Part shown: in pieces, positions 63,777 to 64,000 of the stretch
Layout: the number at the start of each line of letters is the position of its first letter
Numbering within the stretch: position 1 is the first letter of the stretch
Position numbers and translations under genes: made by a program
Origin: Myxococcales bacterium
GTDB taxonomy: Bacteria; Myxococcota_A; Polyangia; Polyangiales; Ga0077539
Reading direction: 5' to 3'
NCBI GenBank assembly: GCA_016792845.1
Contig: JAEUKH010000041.1
Location: 1 to 64,000, forward strand
Length of the DNA stretch: 64,000 bases
The notes under the pieces: generated by a model
Databases searched by the model: none
The model's input: only the letters and a program-made list of their open reading frames with translations
What the model was told of the DNA's origin: nothing

Positions 63777-64000
63777 ATGACCCTCGGCTCACGGCGCCTC
63801 GTCGCAGAGTTTCTTGAAGCTTCGGCGTCGAAAGCGCCCGACAAGATCGCGCTGGTGGCGGGCGCCGAGCGACTCAGCTACGCCGACCTCGACGCGCGCG
63901 CCAATCGGCTCGCCCGCGCCTTGCGGGCCCGCGGCGTCACCCGCGGCGAGCGTGTGCTCATCCAGGGTGACAACCAGCTTGACACCGCGGTGGCGCTCTT
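63777..64000 (+). CDS. AMP-dependent (acyl-CoA) synthetase, 5' part
   Basis: 74 residues before the window ends. The start of an acyl/aryl-CoA ligase or adenylation domain: LVAEFLEASASKAPDKIALV, then LSYADLDARANRLARALRARGV and GERVLIQGDN, the standard N-terminal ANL superfamily opening. Begins 27 bp after the nadE-like stop, probably same operon. Substrate cannot be inferred from this part. Confidence 0.85.
   Translation, partial: MTLGSRRLVAEFLEASASKAPDKIALVAGAERLSYADLDARANRLARALRARGVTRGERVLIQGDNQLDTAVAL

Overview
The window is very GC-rich, almost completely coding, and dense in exported lipoproteins, Ser/Thr protein kinases, pentapeptide and Cys-rich repeat proteins and proteins with eukaryotic-like domains. 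GTG and TTG starts and 4-bp ATGA/GTGA overlaps are common. This points to a large-genome Myxococcota (Polyangia/Sandaracinaceae-like) chromosome. The lineage is an inference from gene content; there is no rRNA, tRNA, transposase, integrase or CRISPR array in the window to confirm it.

Layout. 0.2-5.2 kb: hflX, a DTW-family tRNA acp3U transferase, and a pair of lipoproteins (TPR, then OmpA-type). 5.3-12.8 kb: a minus-strand unit DUF2169-pentapeptide protein > pentapeptide protein > PAAR-like (DUF4150) protein > Ser/Thr kinase, which looks like the accessory/adaptor part of a type VI-like secretion system; diverging from it is a protein of four Tudor/Agenet-like repeats plus a zinc ribbon. 12.8-18.7 kb: DUF72, a MATCAP/DUF1704 metallopeptidase, a 0.59-kb non-coding gap holding four strong consecutive hairpins (candidate structured RNA), KptA, a membrane protein, and an APH-like kinase with its DUF6285 partner. 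18.8-23.4 kb: secreted/lipoprotein genes, including a modular Kazal/antistasin-like Cys-rich lipoprotein. 23.4-29.1 kb: trpS, a small helical protein, a lipoprotein cytochrome c, GNAT, CBS, and a three-gene GMC oxidoreductase operon. 29.3-37.1 kb: dynamin-like GTPase, M48 protease, carotenoid-desaturase-like FAD enzyme, a pirin with an export signal, and a large membrane protein. 37.1-42.3 kb: yajC-secD-secF-recJ. 42.6-49.2 kb: lipoprotein, second Ser/Thr kinase, TPR protein, and an M16 peptidase pair. 49.2-56.5 kb: the housekeeping cluster holB-ricT-metG-HEAT-tatD plus an unknown gene. 56.5-62.6 kb: an intergenic hairpin tandem array, a 1197-residue protein of 22 Cys-rich modules, and an FG-GAP lipoprotein gene broken by a pentanucleotide repeat. 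62.8-64 kb: a nadE-family gene and the start of an AMP-dependent ligase.

Signals that cross gene boundaries. A dyad TGACA-N5-TGTCA occurs exactly twice and near-exactly a third time, always in an intergenic region: ahead of the two Cys-rich lipoprotein genes and between trpS and its divergent neighbour. It may be a shared operator. The best candidates for something undescribed are the structured intergenic region at 15.24-15.55 kb, the DUF2169/pentapeptide/PAAR/kinase/Tudor locus, and the Cys-rich repeat protein with its duplicated C-terminal domain next to a slippage-broken relative.
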